A stretch of 64,000 bases of DNA from Trematomus loennbergii (lineage: Eukaryota; Chordata; Actinopteri; Perciformes; Nototheniidae), in NCBI GenBank assembly GCA_012861695.1, contig JAAOOA010001136.1, positions 62,001 to 126,000 on the forward strand. Direction: 5' to 3'. The notes under the pieces are model-generated. The model saw only the letters and a program-made list of their open reading frames with translations, was not told where the DNA came from and ran no database searches. Positions 9,742-20,365 of the stretch are shown here, in pieces (the stretch's first letter is position 1; every line of letters begins with the position of its first letter). The position numbers were made by a program, and so were the translations under genes.

Positions 9742-10790
9742 AGGCATCAATGCTAAAGCCTCCAGATTTCAAATCTCCTAAAGAAGAAGAGAAGAAAAAA
9801 AATGAAAAAGCCTCATTAGGCATGGTTACTTTGGCCTTTACTCTGCAATAGCAGTGCCCATTTCACTTTAGATAATGACCATACACTGTATATTAACAAG
9901 ACTCTTGTTTTTGTTTATAAACCTGCTTATATGATTTTAAATTATAAACCTTTCAGGATGTTTTTATTCAGAAGCCTCTGCAGCTGCTCAGCATCCACTT
10001 CTTTGCACTGGAAATGGATAAAAACAAGATTAAATAGACTGATGTGAACTTGTCCAAATATTTTACAAGTGAGTATTCTGTTAGCCAAAAGCTAACAGAA
10101 CAAGATTGACCTGTCCATACGTCCAGCTAGTGAATACTGCTACCGTATTTGGCTAACATTTGTCTTGCTGCAATCACAAAATGTACATATTTTATGCTCA
10201 ACACATACAATGATTCCAGGCTAAATGAGCAGGACATGTTAGCCTCTTAGCTAAAGGCCAAATCATTCAGTTGCTTTTGTAGTTGTGATGCAAATGACAT
10301 TATCCACCATGTCAGCAAAGGAAGTGTTCAGTTAGCAAGTGCTTTGACTACACGCAGGGGTTAAATTGGGCCGGGCTGTCCGGGGCTCAGCCCCGGCACA
10401 TAGGACGATGCTCTGACGTCATCACCCTCGCACATTTGTCATATGTTTACAATAAATGATATATATGTTCAAACCTTTCTCGTTCTTAATAAAGACTATA
10501 TTTAGGGTCGATATGTGTTGACTTTTCTTTAAAATAGCAGATCTCTGTGACCGGATATAGTTTTTCGGCTTAGTGAACGTGTCTCTGCTCCGATCAGGAG
10601 CTGCTGCACCAGCCACCAAACCTCCGACCCGTCTTGTAACACGGAGCTCGTTTCCTAAACCATGCAAAATGTATGCGTGTGCATAAAGCTAAAGAGTTAT
10701 GATCGGTCATAATAACACAGAATTTGGTGATGATTCAATCGTTTACAGTGAGATCTACTCACATACTTTTGGCCATACTCGCGCAGCCCT
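9742..10790 (-). pseudogene. Calpain exon 14-16 fragment, copy B
   Basis: The exon 15-like block (9950-10007) is 58 bp, open, and encodes [18 protein letters not shown]. The exon 16-like block (9742-9777) encodes [11 protein letters not shown]. The exon 14-like end (EYGQK) lies near 10765-10790. Splice-site positions are kept around exon 15. This is the best-preserved copy, but it has no upstream protease exons. Confidence 0.8.
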
Positions 10791-11265
10791 GAAAATGAAC
10801 TGAGATGTCCATGCAAATGTACTTTAGTAAGTGTGAACAGCAATTTTGATTTAAAATAGCAATTTGAAGGTTGGATATTTGTAAATAAAATGGTGTGTAT
10901 ATTCATAATTTAAGATGAAATTAAATCCAGTTTATTTGTAGTACTTTCTATTTGTATTGTTTCATATAGTGGCATCAATGTGTGCATTTGATACAGATAA
11001 TGGAGCAGTTGCTTAAAGTTTAGGGCCTTATATACAGTATAGCCCTGAAGGTCAAATAATGAGATCCTCAAATGTTTTATGTTCACTTCAAATGACAGGT
11101 AAATACAATCAGTAAAACAACATTCAACATAGATGCTTATATTATGATAAAAGCATACAGTATATAAAACAAAAAACAAACAAAAATACATATTCACAAA
11201 GCAGACAGATAGCAACAGGTCAAGGTACATGTGTACAAAGAGAGCGTTGTAAAGTGCAGATTGTG

Positions 11266-11664
11266 TCAGTGTTGACAGAGCTGATTTTCCACTAACCATG
11301 TTTTTAAATTAGATTTGAATAAACTGCAGGTGTTTTGTTCTCTAAACTGTTTTGCAGCTTTAAAAGAAAAAGAAGATTGGCTGAATGAACTCTTCCTTAA
11401 TGGAACAACGCAGTCTCCTCTTGTTGCAGCTCTTGTTGACCTAGTTACAGGTGTGTGTATGGTGAACAAATGTCTGAGCGGAGGTGAGGTAAGGTCGTGT
11501 ATTATTTTGTACATGAGGCAAGCATTTAGATATCTAATTACATTTTCCCAGCTCAACAAGTTATATTTTGGCAGTATTTGGGATGCATCCTTACATAACT
11601 TCACCTGTGGCAACACGATTTCCCTGCACCCTAATAAACAGGTAGATACACATAGGCAAGGCAA
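11266..11664 (-). pseudogene. LINE ORF C-terminal fragment
   Basis: The 132-residue minus-strand frame includes LPQVKLCKDASQILPKYNLL, NACLMYKIIHDL and RAATRGDCVVPLRKSSFSQS, typical of the region after the thumb in CR1/L2-like LINE proteins. It ends at a stop at 11266. Endonuclease and palm domains are missing. Confidence 0.7.
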
Positions 11665-12110
11665 GTTTATTTATATAGCACCTTTCAACACAAGGGAATT
11701 CAAAGTGCTTTACAAAAAATGAAAGACATTAAGAAAATGGCATTTAATATCAGTCATTAAAAAGCAAAGATAATGAAATAAACATTAAAAAAAAAATACA
11801 TGGATAAAAGTTACAGTGCAGTTTAAGATGTGAATAGTTCAATTAAAAGCAGCGGCAAAAAGAAAAGTCTTCAGCCTGGATTTAAAAGTAGTCAGAGTTG
11901 CAGCGGACCTGCAGGTTTCTGGGAGTTTGTTCCAGATATTTGGAGCATAATAACTGAACGCTGCTTCTCCATGTTTAGTTCTGACTCTGGGGACAGAAAG
12001 CTGACCAGTCCCTGATGACCTGAGAGTTCTGGATGGTTCATAATTTAGCAGTAGATCAGAAATTTATTTTGGGCCTAAACCATTCAAAGCTTTATAAAGG
12101 GAGTCATGGA
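11655..12110 (-). mobile_element. 5'-truncated LINE 3' end (copy of 8556-8900)
   Basis: It starts from the same GGCAAGGCAAGTTTATTTAT tail and carries the same C-terminal coding segment on the minus strand. It is somewhat longer than the copy in unit A. Confidence 0.6.
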
Positions 12111-12560
12111 TAATAATAATAATAATGGGTTCCATTTATAAAGCACTTCATATTTGAAATTCAAATCCCGAAGTGCTACAGGCGGTGAGCAGGAACAGTA
12201 TAAATAGACATGACACAACACGGTAGAATTAATAAAAAGCAATAAAAAAAAAAAATAAAAATAAAATAAAGATAAAAGGATGGTAAAAGGGGTCTAGGCA
12301 AAGGCTCTTTTGAAAAGGTGGGTTTTGAGGCCTTTTTTAAAAGCCTCCACGCTCTGTGGTGCTCTCATGTGGTCGGGGAGAGCGTTCCACAGACTGGGGG
12401 CAGCCGAGCAGAAGGCCCGGTCTCCCATGGTACGGAGCTGGATGTAATTCTCCATGAATTTCCTCTCAGGGCGAGACAGGTTGAACAGACGAGAGGAAGG
12501 CAGAGGGGCCCCGGGAAGGAGGTCAATGGGACAGGAGGAAGAGAAAGAGCTTGCTGTTTA
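12105..12560 (-). mobile_element. Another LINE 3' end fragment
   Basis: An ATA/AAT-rich tail (12108-12126) and a TTTATAAAGCACTTCA-type 3' region are followed on the minus strand by a C-terminal LINE segment (12300-12530), including the region around CTGTGGAACGCTCTCCCCGA that encodes WNALP-like residues. Frames are short and broken. Confidence 0.5.
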
Positions 12561-13118
12561 CTGAACACTTCTATGATATTCAGTGGGGACAGATGACAGG
12601 TCAGGTGGCTCGATCTTGAGTGGTGGAGCGGCGGCCTCTGTTGGCGGTAGGGCAGACTGCAGGCATGAGGATAAACAAAAAAAACTCCATTTAATGATTT
12701 TGCCAGTTACCCAATAAATCTGGGGGTTGTGTGTTCTTAACCAGGGATGGCCCAACACTATGGGGGCATGAGGTGAGAAAATTAGGTGAAACTGAATATA
12801 CTCACGATGGTTTCCAGACAGTATGAGGTTTACTGGCTTGGTGCGGTGAGTGACTTGGGCCAGGAATTTTCCATTTAGAGCATTAAGAGGAGAATCTAAC
12901 ACTTCGCTGGGAATTCCTGCCTGAGCTCCAATGTTAATGTCCAAACATTTCTCGTCCGCCCCCGAGTCCACTAAGGCGAGCAGAGGTAGGGACTGTTGGT
13001 TGCAGCAAAGCACAGCTTCTAGCTGCGTTCTGGGCAACCCGGTATCACGGCAAGACGTGAACATGTGACGATTTACCATGCTGGGAGACGTGAAGATGTC
13101 CCGATTTCGTCCCTTCAA
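12558..13118 (-). pseudogene. Ty3/gypsy-type protease fragment
   Basis: The 186-residue minus-strand frame has the retropepsin active site LALVDSGADE near residue 50, the flap and loop region, and IVLGHPWLRTHNPQIYW near residue 120. It ends at the start of the segment before reverse transcriptase (VPTEYH). Retropepsin cleaves Gag-Pol in gypsy-type elements. The frame stops at the junction with LINE sequence, and no reverse transcriptase or integrase is nearby. It is an isolated old fragment. Confidence 0.8.
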
Positions 13119-13129
13119 ACGTGACAGTT

Positions 13130-13540
13130 ACACGGTATTGTTAACATGGCCCAACCAGTGGAGATATACCCGGAAATGCCAAGCAAATGCTACCCTGACG
13201 GTCGGTTGTTATTGTCAATATTAATATAATAATGATTTATTTTGTAATAGTCACACTCGATTTCGCCAATTTTCTTGTTGCCCCAGCTGGTCGACACCTC
13301 TTTTAGCAGAAACAAAGGCTACATTAATGTATTAAATCGATGTTAATCCATGTGTGTGGATGTGGAATTAACGGACGTGACTTGTGCGATTGCGTTGCCA
13401 GGCAACAGCTTCGGTTCATGTTAATTTACAAACTCTTCAACTAGAACCGTAGTTATATTTAAAAACATTTTAGAAGGCCTCACGAAATACTTTAATGTAA
13501 ATTTAAATGTGAAGGAATGTGTATATAACAAAATACATCC
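13130..13540. other. Unassigned spacer
   Basis: No gene, terminal repeat or RNA was recognised. Confidence 0.3.
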
Positions 13541-13544
13541 GTCA

Positions 13545-13965
13545 TAAAAAACACCGGAAACAGACGTAGGCAAGGTCCTCAGCTCGGTGATTCGATGGTT
13601 TAGCCACAATGCACGTTGGGATATGGTGTTTATGCGATGTGAAATCCGAAAACATTTTTTAAAAATAAAATACTTTATTCCGAGTGTTCTTGCTTTTCTC
13701 TTTGAAAGTCATCACATAACGGCATTGTAATACACGGTTCGGCTGCATTAAATATGACATATCTGCCGTAGTTCTGTATTTATAGAGCCCTGATGAGAAG
13801 ACTTCTAGACAAAGAGGAAGCACTGCCGCCAAAACTGAAAACGTGACGTGGATCATAAATATATCAGCAATTAAACAACATCTTAGATTTATTTTCACAC
13901 AATACGTCTCCTTGCAGTATCAATACTAATTCGGCTGACTTTTATATTTGATCCAATTGGTAGGA
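13545..13965. repeat. Foldback-element core, isolated copy
   Basis: It matches the inner arm sequence of the two foldback elements (around 20860-21005 and inverted 21890-22160 in one, 33410-33895 in the other), including CACAATACGTCTCCTTGCAG. No foldback arms surround it here, so it is a solo arm or fragment. Confidence 0.65.
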
Positions 13966-14230
13966 GGCATTTTGCTGCTAACTAGCTTAAGCTAAATAGC
14001 ATGCAGTACCAGGCTTTAGCTGTTGCTAGGCCACGTTACTGTAAGACTGAGGTCGTCGTAAAAATATTGAAATATGGCTGAAACCCTCCGTCTATTTACG
14101 AAGAATAACTGTCCCAGTGATAAGTTAATGTCCAGGAGCCGCTGCTCGAAGTTTTCAGAAAAGAAAAATAGAAAATCAGCATAAAAAAGTAAGCAGAGGC
14201 AAGAGCAAGCAGAAAAGCGTATCCCAGAGA
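13966..14230. other. Unassigned spacer
   Basis: No recognised feature. It contains several GCTAAC/TTAGCT words and short frames only. Confidence 0.3.
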
Positions 14231-14234
14231 GATA

Positions 14235-14495
14235 GCAGCAATATAATCATAGGGAGAGATAATTACATGTGAGCAGTGTGAGTGACAACACTTCATTCAC
14301 TTTTTTCATCTTCCAATTCCTGCTGCCTTGGCTTGTTGTTTTGGCCTGTTTGCTTCAAGCTGTTATTTATTATAACATTCTGTGCATGTAGAGACAGAAA
14401 ACGAATTCCCCAGGGTAGGCTGCTTTGCATTGGCAGAGCAACTCTGTGCATCCAACTTTGTTGTACATTGACAGACAGGTATTTTACATGCATAA
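14235..14495. repeat. Interspersed repeat, second copy
   Basis: Near-identical to 9175-9400 in the same orientation, from GGGAGAGATAATTACATGTG to ACAGACAGGTATTTTACATG. Confidence 0.65.
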
Positions 14496-14499
14496 AAAA

Positions 14500-14772
14500 A
14501 TCCATAAAAAAATGTAATCTGTGGAAGCCGTAGTACTGTAAAAAGCACGACCAATCATTTTAGCCGGCCCGGCTAAAATAACTGGATGGCCTACCTGCCT
14601 GTCAGCCTTCCATCTGTGCACAAACTTATCTCGTGCCCTCATTGGTCATGTGCGCGTTCGTGTGTGTTGGAGGAGGGGCTCTGTAAGGAGGTAGCAGATT
14701 TCTTCCGGCTGTGTATTTTCAAATTCTAGCGCACTCGAGCTGGTTTCTCCAAAATTACCTACCCCACCTTTA
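14500..14772. mobile_element. End fragment of the TTAA-flanked MITE
   Basis: The stretch from GGCCCGGCTAAAATAACTGG to CTACCCCACCTTTAA matches the right part of the complete copy at 47996-49158. The opposite end is absent. Confidence 0.65.
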
Positions 14773-15538
14773 ACTGAAGAGAGCTAACGTTAACTCTCCT
14801 GCAGATTCAAACACGGATTTGCATCTATAGCGTTGCATAAGCATGACAAACATAGTTTGCACTTCATATTGTATAATAACAACTCAATGCTGTAACTGCA
14901 GACTGAGTTTAAATTGGGTAAATCTAAGATTGTAGAAAGATAATTCATTGCTCACAGTAAAACAAACAGCGAAATACATACAAAGGAATTCATATCCAAT
15001 AGGCGCATTAATGACTTACTCTTACATAACTGCTGGGTTATAAAGTAGTAGGGAATAGCTTTAGCGGAGGTATTTTACCGCACAACATGCAGCAGAGCCT
15101 CTGAGCCCCGCGGCTGCATCACGGTGCCCGGCCAACGCTTAGAGCGGCACAGGGGAACCGTTTGCGGAGTTGATTCTTAATACGTGCTCTTAACTTAACC
15201 ACAGAATTGTGTCGGTAGGCACTTGATGCAAACTTTGTCCAACACCATTTGCGCGAAAAAATAGACTACATGAGCACGACAGGGCTGAGTCTAACTTTAA
15301 CAGCAGTAATGGCGCTGGCATGTCGATGTTCCGTTCAAAACAGTGAATACAAGAAAAGTAAATAACACTTGCTAGTTAAAAAGCAGTAATTAATAACTCA
15401 GGTGGTATGCTTACTTGTTTTACGATGATTTGAAGAGAATCCAACGCAAACACGTGTCCAACTGCCGAAGAATCGCTGCAAAGAGGAACAGGAAGTCTCA
15501 CACCGCGGGATTCTCGTTTGAGGGCGTGGCATGACCGT
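14773..15538. other. Unassigned spacer
   Basis: No convincing coding, RNA or repeat terminus was seen. The stretch around 15060-15180 is GC-richer. Confidence 0.3.
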
Positions 15539-15543
15539 GGCGT

Positions 15544-15984
15544 TGTTAGGAATGCGTGGAAAGGGTAGGACCCAAATGCAGACTACAAAACAAGGTAAAA
15601 AGGTCTAGAAACAAAAGCGAGCTTTATTCCAAAAGCTGAACATAAACATGGCATGAAACACATCGGTACTACAAAAACTGACCGTGACCAACATGGTGGG
15701 AGACAGGAGAAACAATGAACCGACAAGGCACACAGGGGAAGACAAGACTAAATACAGAGAGGGGTAATCACAAGACAAGACACAGCTGGGGTAAGGGAGG
15801 CAGAAACACAAGGGCAACAGGTGAACACAATCAAACAATCAGACACACCAGGGAAACTAAGACAGGAAGGCAAACACAGGAAGAAGGAACAGAGAAGACA
15901 CAAGGAGGAAAACATTTCAAAACAAAACAGGAAACCAGAGACAGAAAAAGACAAGACAAAACACAACACAGACAGATCGTGACA
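15544..15984 (-). repeat. 3' LTR of the non-autonomous element
   Basis: On the minus strand it begins TGTCACGATCTGTC and ends CCTAACA. Compared with the other LTR, I noticed one substitution and two single-base length differences near 15665-15705. Confidence 0.85.
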
Positions 15985-16149
15985 TAACCCCCCCTCAAGG
16001 GACGGATCCCAGACGTCCCAAAAAACATAGTCCAACATTTCCAAAAGGGTGGGTGGAGGGGGTCCGGAGGACGGCCCGGAAGGGGTCCCGGGCGGACGGC
16101 CCGGGGGCAAGGCAGAGTCCAAAAAGGGGCGAAGGCCACAGCGGGCGAA

Positions 16150-16600
16150 CTCAGGGGGCTGGGCATGAGAGCAAAGGCAGCGGCTCTCAGGGGGCCGGGC
16201 TCGAGGGCGAAGGCAGCGACTGGAAGAATCAGGGGCCGAGCCCGAGGGCGAAGACCGCGGCTGGAGAACTCAGGAGGCCGGGCTCGAGGGCGAAGACTGC
16301 GGCTGGAAGAATCAGGGGGCCGAGCCCGAGGGCGAAGACCGCGGCTGGGGAACTCAGGAGGCCGGGCTCGAGGGCGAAGACTGCGGCACTCAGGGGGCCG
16401 GGCTCGAGGGCGAACAAGAAGGCAGCGACGAGACAGCTCCGGAGGACGGGCAGGAAGGCGCCGACGGGACAGCTCCGGAGGCCGGGCAGGAAGGTGCCGA
16501 CGGGACAGCTCCGGAGGCCGGGCAGGAAGGCGCTGACGGGACAGCTCCGGAGGACGAGCAGGACCCAGTATCGGCCGGACAGGAACCGGAGCCGACGGGA
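16150..16600. repeat. GC-rich tandem repeats inside the LTR element
   Basis: About 42-bp units around GGGCTCGAGGGCGAAGAC (16190-16410) pass into 36-bp units around GGGACAGCTCCGGAGG (16430-16560). The units vary slightly. Confidence 0.8.
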
Positions 16601-17709
16601 CAGGAGAGTAGTCGGCGGGACCTCCAACATCACAGGACATAGGGTTGGCAGGACCCCCGGCAGAAGAGTAGTCAGCGGGACCTCCAACATCACAGGACAT
16701 AGGCTTGGCAGGACCCCCGGCAGAAGAGTAGTCGGCGGGACCTCCAACATCACAGGACATAGGGTTGGCAGGACCCCGGCAGAAGAGTAGTCGGTGGGAC
16801 CTCCAACGGTACAGGACATGGGGTAGGCGTCGGCCGGAGAGCCAACAGGAGACGGGGTGCTGGAGTCGGCCGGACCACCGACAGGACACGAGGGGCTGGA
16901 GTGGGCCGAACCACTGACAAAACACGGGGGGCTGGCGTCGGCCGTAGAGCCAACAGGACACGAGGTGCTGGAGTCGGCCGGACCACCGACAAAACACGGG
17001 GGGCTGGCGTCGGCCGGGGAGCCAGTACTGGAGCCGAAACTGAAGCCGGAACCATGGCTGCTGGGGCCGGAACTGGGGCCGGAACCATGGCTGCTGGGGC
17101 CAGAACTGGGGTCGGAACCATGGCTGCTGGGGCCAGAACTGGGGCCGGAACCATGACTGTGTGAGCCGGTACTGGAGCAGGCGCCATGGCTGCTGGGCAC
17201 GGAACCGGAACACGGAACCATGGCTGTGTGGGATGGTACTGGAGCAGTGACCATGGCTGCTGGGCACGGAACAGAAGCCTGGAACCTGACTGTGTGAGCC
17301 AGGTAATCGAACACGGAAGCATGGCTGTGTGGGCCGGTACTGGTGCACGGATCCATGGCTGTGTGGGCCGGTACTGGATTACGAGCTGGCTTCCTGACCT
17401 TGCGTTTCTTTGAGGTCTTTTGGAGGCTCCGTGGACCTCCAAACGCCAGACGGGATCCCAAAAAGGGTCAGAGAATGGAGACTGGCACTCGGGGCTACGT
17501 GAAAAAACTCTGAGCCATTCAGGCAACGAGCTCCTCAGCCATGGCATGTTAGACACCTCCATCTGTGCCTTCTTGAGGATAGCCTCTTTGTCCCTTCTTG
17601 ACGAGGTTCCACTCCACTCAACATAATAACATTGAAGGGTAAAGTCTAGATCGAACAGATCTACCTTAAAATCTTCAAAATCCGCTGGGTCCATATTTGG
17701 TCGGTTCAT
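16229..17709 (-). CDS. Tandem-repeat, proline/alanine-rich Gag-like protein of the LTR element
   Basis: The main frame runs 16750-17709 from MNRPNMDPADFEDFKVDLFD, beginning directly after the 5' LTR. The first ~110 residues are non-repetitive and acidic with a DLDFTLQ motif. The rest is tandem repeats rich in Pro, Ala and Val (AAMVPAPV-type units). Overlapping open frames continue on the same strand to 16229 and 15831 because the repeats lack stops. It may be a decayed or specialised Gag. There is no zinc knuckle or protease. Its function is unknown. Confidence 0.45.
16600..16815. repeat. 60-bp tandem repeat, about 3.5 units
   Basis: Units containing CGGGACCTCCAACATCACAG and GGCAGAAGAGTAGTCGG repeat with a ~60-base period and few differences. 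Confidence 0.85.
16855..17240. repeat. Tandem repeats of about 60 and 33 bp
   Basis: First come units with CACGGGGGGCTGGCGTCGGC (16855-17020). These pass into ~33-bp units with GGAACCATGGCTGCTGGGGC (17045-17160). Confidence 0.8.
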
Positions 17710-17711
17710 TC

Positions 17712-18534
17712 TGTTAGGAATGCGTGGAAAGGGTAGGACCCAAATGCAGACTACAAAACAAGGTAAAAAGGTCTAGAAACAAAAGCGAGCTTTATTCCAA
17801 AAGCTGAACATAAACATGGCATGAAACACATAGGTACTACAAAACTGACCGTGACCAACATGGTGGAGACAGGAGAAACAATGAACCGACAAGGCACACA
17901 GGGGAAGACAAGACTAAATACAGAGAGGGGTAATCACAAGACAAGACACAGCTGGGGTAAGGGAGGCAGAAACACAAGGGCAACAGGTGAACACAATCAA
18001 ACAATCAGACACACCAGGGAAACTAAGGGTGTTTCTCAATCGCGAGTACGCTTGCTTGGTAGCACATGTCTGCCGAGCATCTTGCTTCAGAAGCGAGGCA
18101 AGAATACTTCCTGCCATTCGGAAAACGAAGTGTGGAACACGCTAGGTGTGCGTCATATGAGAGGCCCCGCCTTACATCTTCCGCCACAGATTTGGGGAAA
18201 TTGGTCCGTGCGCAAAGCATTGTGGGGATTTTAAGACCGCGGAGTCTACTCATGTGCAGCCTCGATATTTCTCCAAACGGAGTACGCCGGGCTCGGTAGA
18301 TTTCCAAGTATGCTGGAGATTGGAACAGTACTTCGGCGGCACTCGATGACGTAGTATGCTTGAAATAGTGGCTCTGAAGCAGCTTTACTCGCGATTGAGA
18401 AACACCCTAAGACAGGAAGGCAAACACAGGAAGAAGGAACAGAGAAGACACAAGGAGGAAAACATTTCAAAACAAAACAGGAAACCAGAGACAGAAAAAG
18501 ACAAGACAAAACACAACACAGACAGATCGTGACA
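17712..18534 (-). repeat. 5' LTR of the non-autonomous element, split by a MITE
   Basis: LTR sequence is continuous with the other LTR up to 18026 and resumes at 18411. The interruption is the Harbinger MITE, whose TAA target was single in the intact LTR. Confidence 0.85.
18027..18407. mobile_element. PIF-Harbinger MITE inside the LTR
   Basis: 381 bp with inverted ends GGGTGTTTCTCAATCGCGAG, flanked by TAA at 18024-18026 and 18408-18410. The empty site is visible in the partner LTR (ACTAAGACAGG). A three-base TAA/TTA duplication is the Harbinger hallmark. No coding capacity. Confidence 0.92.
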
Positions 18535-18539
18535 GGCGT

Positions 18540-18934
18540 TGAGAAAAGCATTTTCATTAAGTTTTCCAAACGTATTTATAAGAAAGTTCAGAAAATGTGA
18601 TATTAATTTACAAATTAATGAGTTCTTAAAACATGTTCTCATTGTTGCTTAAGTGTTACTTATTTAAACGCACATTGAAAAAAAAGTATTTTAGGGCAAG
18701 TCAATTACATTCAAAATTGAGTTTTGTTGACTTCACCATCGGAACTGTTTTACAGTGCATAGATGAGAGTAACACCTACGTCACTTCCGGGCGAAAATTA
18801 CGGCTCCGCCCACTTTTGGGGGAAAACAAAGCTGTCAGTTGAACGGCGGTTAATACAAATTCTGAAGTTTTTGCCAATCCGATCAGAAAATTAAGAAAAC
18901 CGGAGGTTTTGGATCTTCAAAGAGCCTGATTACA
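18540..18934. other. Spacer and probable 5' flank of a YqaJ-type gene piece
   Basis: No gene seen. Sequence from about 18760 (CACTTCCGGGCGAAAATTAC) leads directly into the exon at 18935 and may be its leader or transposon end. Confidence 0.3.
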
Positions 18935-19124
18935 ATGGCCAGACAGGCAAACTATTACATGAAATCATTGGAAAACGACGATCGGGCTCGATATATGATT
19001 AAATTAAAAGCAGTAGGCGATCAATGTCCATTCAGTCTGCCGGTGGACGAGTGGACAAATTACCCGACGCAATGGCCTGAGGTGTCATATCCTGACATCT
19101 ATAACTACCTCATTGAATCTCCAG
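18935..19124 (+). pseudogene. First-exon fragment of a YqaJ-domain, transposon-associated protein
   Basis: The frame MARQANYYMKSLENDDRARY continues into WTNYPTQWPEVSYPDIYNYL and IESPG, then a donor (CCAG/GTAGTT at 19125). This pattern (KLK...P..W..WP....DIY.YLI..PG) is known to me from the N-terminus of fish proteins with a YqaJ nuclease domain, often linked to ISL2EU transposons. No YqaJ nuclease exon follows in the window. Assignment is from memory of the motif. Confidence 0.5.
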
Positions 19125-19469
19125 GTAGTTTGTATAGGACGTCATCAAGACACATTATTTATCCGTTTTAATAGTCTGTCCAATTTACGTTATTGTGTAA
19201 ACTATAAATATGTTTTATACAATAACGTGTTAAATATAGGGTATAACAAGCAAATTAATGACAGCATCTAGTTATAGGTAGGGTTGATAATTGACGATTT
19301 TATGTTATAGCTTATCTTTATAATCTCAGTAAATATACCACACACACAGTACGACAATATTTTAAAACATATACAGAGCACCTCTAGTGGTCGTGTAAGA
19401 AACAACATACACTTTAAAATGTGTCTCTGGGTCGTAATAAGGGCATGAACAATCGGCCTATATGGTCGT

Positions 19470-19972
19470 TTTTTGTAGGAGGACAGGCTGGTATAAAGCC
19501 ATTTTAGGTAAGCTTCCACTGTATATATGTGCCAGATTTGCTCCAGTTTGTGACTCTCACAACCTCAGATCCAGTGCCTGGATACGGTTCCAGGTACCTG
19601 CTGTGCGGACTGAGGCTGGAAAAAGGAGTCTTTTTTTATTATGGTCCTTGGTCTTGGAATGACCTTCAATCACGCCTCAAACTGATGGCACTTGTCTCTA
19701 TAGCATGTTTTAAATTGAAGTTGTCTGAAGTCCTTACCACCAGCTGCTCTTGCAGTAACAGGTAGTGTACCTTTCTTACTGTCCTAATGTGCACAATGTA
19801 GTGAATGCTTTTTCGTCTTTTGCTTTCTTAGTTATGTTCTCTGTATTTGATATGTTTGTGTTATGTGTTATGTGTAACGTTGCTGCCTTCTTGGCCAGGT
19901 CAGCATTGAAAATGAGATTTTATCTCAATGCTTTTATCTGGTTAAATAAAGGTTAAATAAAAATAAAACATT
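19470..19972 (+). pseudogene. 5'-truncated LINE 3' end, sense orientation
   Basis: The + strand reads [20 protein letters not shown] and then [14 protein letters not shown]. This equals the C-terminus of the minus-strand LINE at 43035-45990, followed by the same 3' UTR and a GGTTAAATAAA tail. It is a second, shorter copy of that family. Confidence 0.85.
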
Positions 19973-20089
19973 GCGAAGGAATAGTGGATCGCTTGAACGT
20001 AGAGCTAACGGAGAATGTACCATTTTTGACCATTTATATGTCAGATACTACCTTAAGCTACTGAGACCCGCCTGTCTGCCCGGCGCATC

Positions 20090-20190
20090 AACTCTCACAC
20101 CTACACACACACACCCACACCTACACAATGTACAACACACACATACACTCTACAAAACACACCTACACATTGTACAACAAACACAAACAG
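20090..20190. repeat. CA-rich microsatellite-like stretch
   Basis: Degenerate ACACCTACACA and ACACACAC words. No gene. Confidence 0.6.
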
Positions 20191-20365
20191 CTCCTAAAGC
20201 ATATAATAAATATCAGGCTACAGCCCTTGTATATTTTATTATGTGAAGCACTATATGGTTTCATGAAAAATATCTACTGTTTATTTGTAAATATCTCCTA
20301 AAGCCTACAAACAAAGTGTGTAATGTAGGCCTGTTACATATATTATTGAGCGATATATATTATAC

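Larger units (their letters stand above)
9460..12040 (-). repeat. Copy B of the ~3.1-kb direct repeat
   Basis: This is collinear with copy A. It includes an extra ~345-bp block (10094-10440) also present in copy C; that block contains GGGGCTCAGCCCC. The remainder carries the calpain fragment and LINE 3' ends. Short coding frames in it are shadows. Confidence 0.75.
15544..18534 (-). mobile_element. Complete non-autonomous LTR retrotransposon, gypsy-like
   Basis: Two LTRs (15544-15984 and 17712-18534, the latter with a MITE inside) start TGTTAGG and end GTGACA as written. The element is flanked by the perfect 5-bp duplication GGCGT (15539-15543 and 18535-18539). It reads on the minus strand: a purine-rich tract lies beside the left LTR (GAGGGGGGGTTA, inverted at 15985-15997), and a proline-rich frame starts next to the right LTR. 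No protease, reverse transcriptase or integrase is present in the ~1.73-kb interior, so mobility would need a helper. The LTRs differ at only a few positions outside the MITE, suggesting recent insertion. Confidence 0.9.

Noticed and set aside
10360..10420. GGGGCTCAGCCCC palindrome as a terminator or CRISPR-like repeat
   Set aside because: It occurs only once in each of copies B and C of the larger repeat, and the genome is eukaryotic. It is more likely part of a transposon end.
12318..12596. 92-residue + strand frame
   Set aside because: It is antisense to LINE C-terminal sequence on the minus strand and has no recognisable domain.
15831..17348. 505-residue proline/arginine-rich frame as a host gene
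   Set aside because: It lies inside an LTR element and is kept open by in-phase tandem repeats. Several frames on both strands are equally long.
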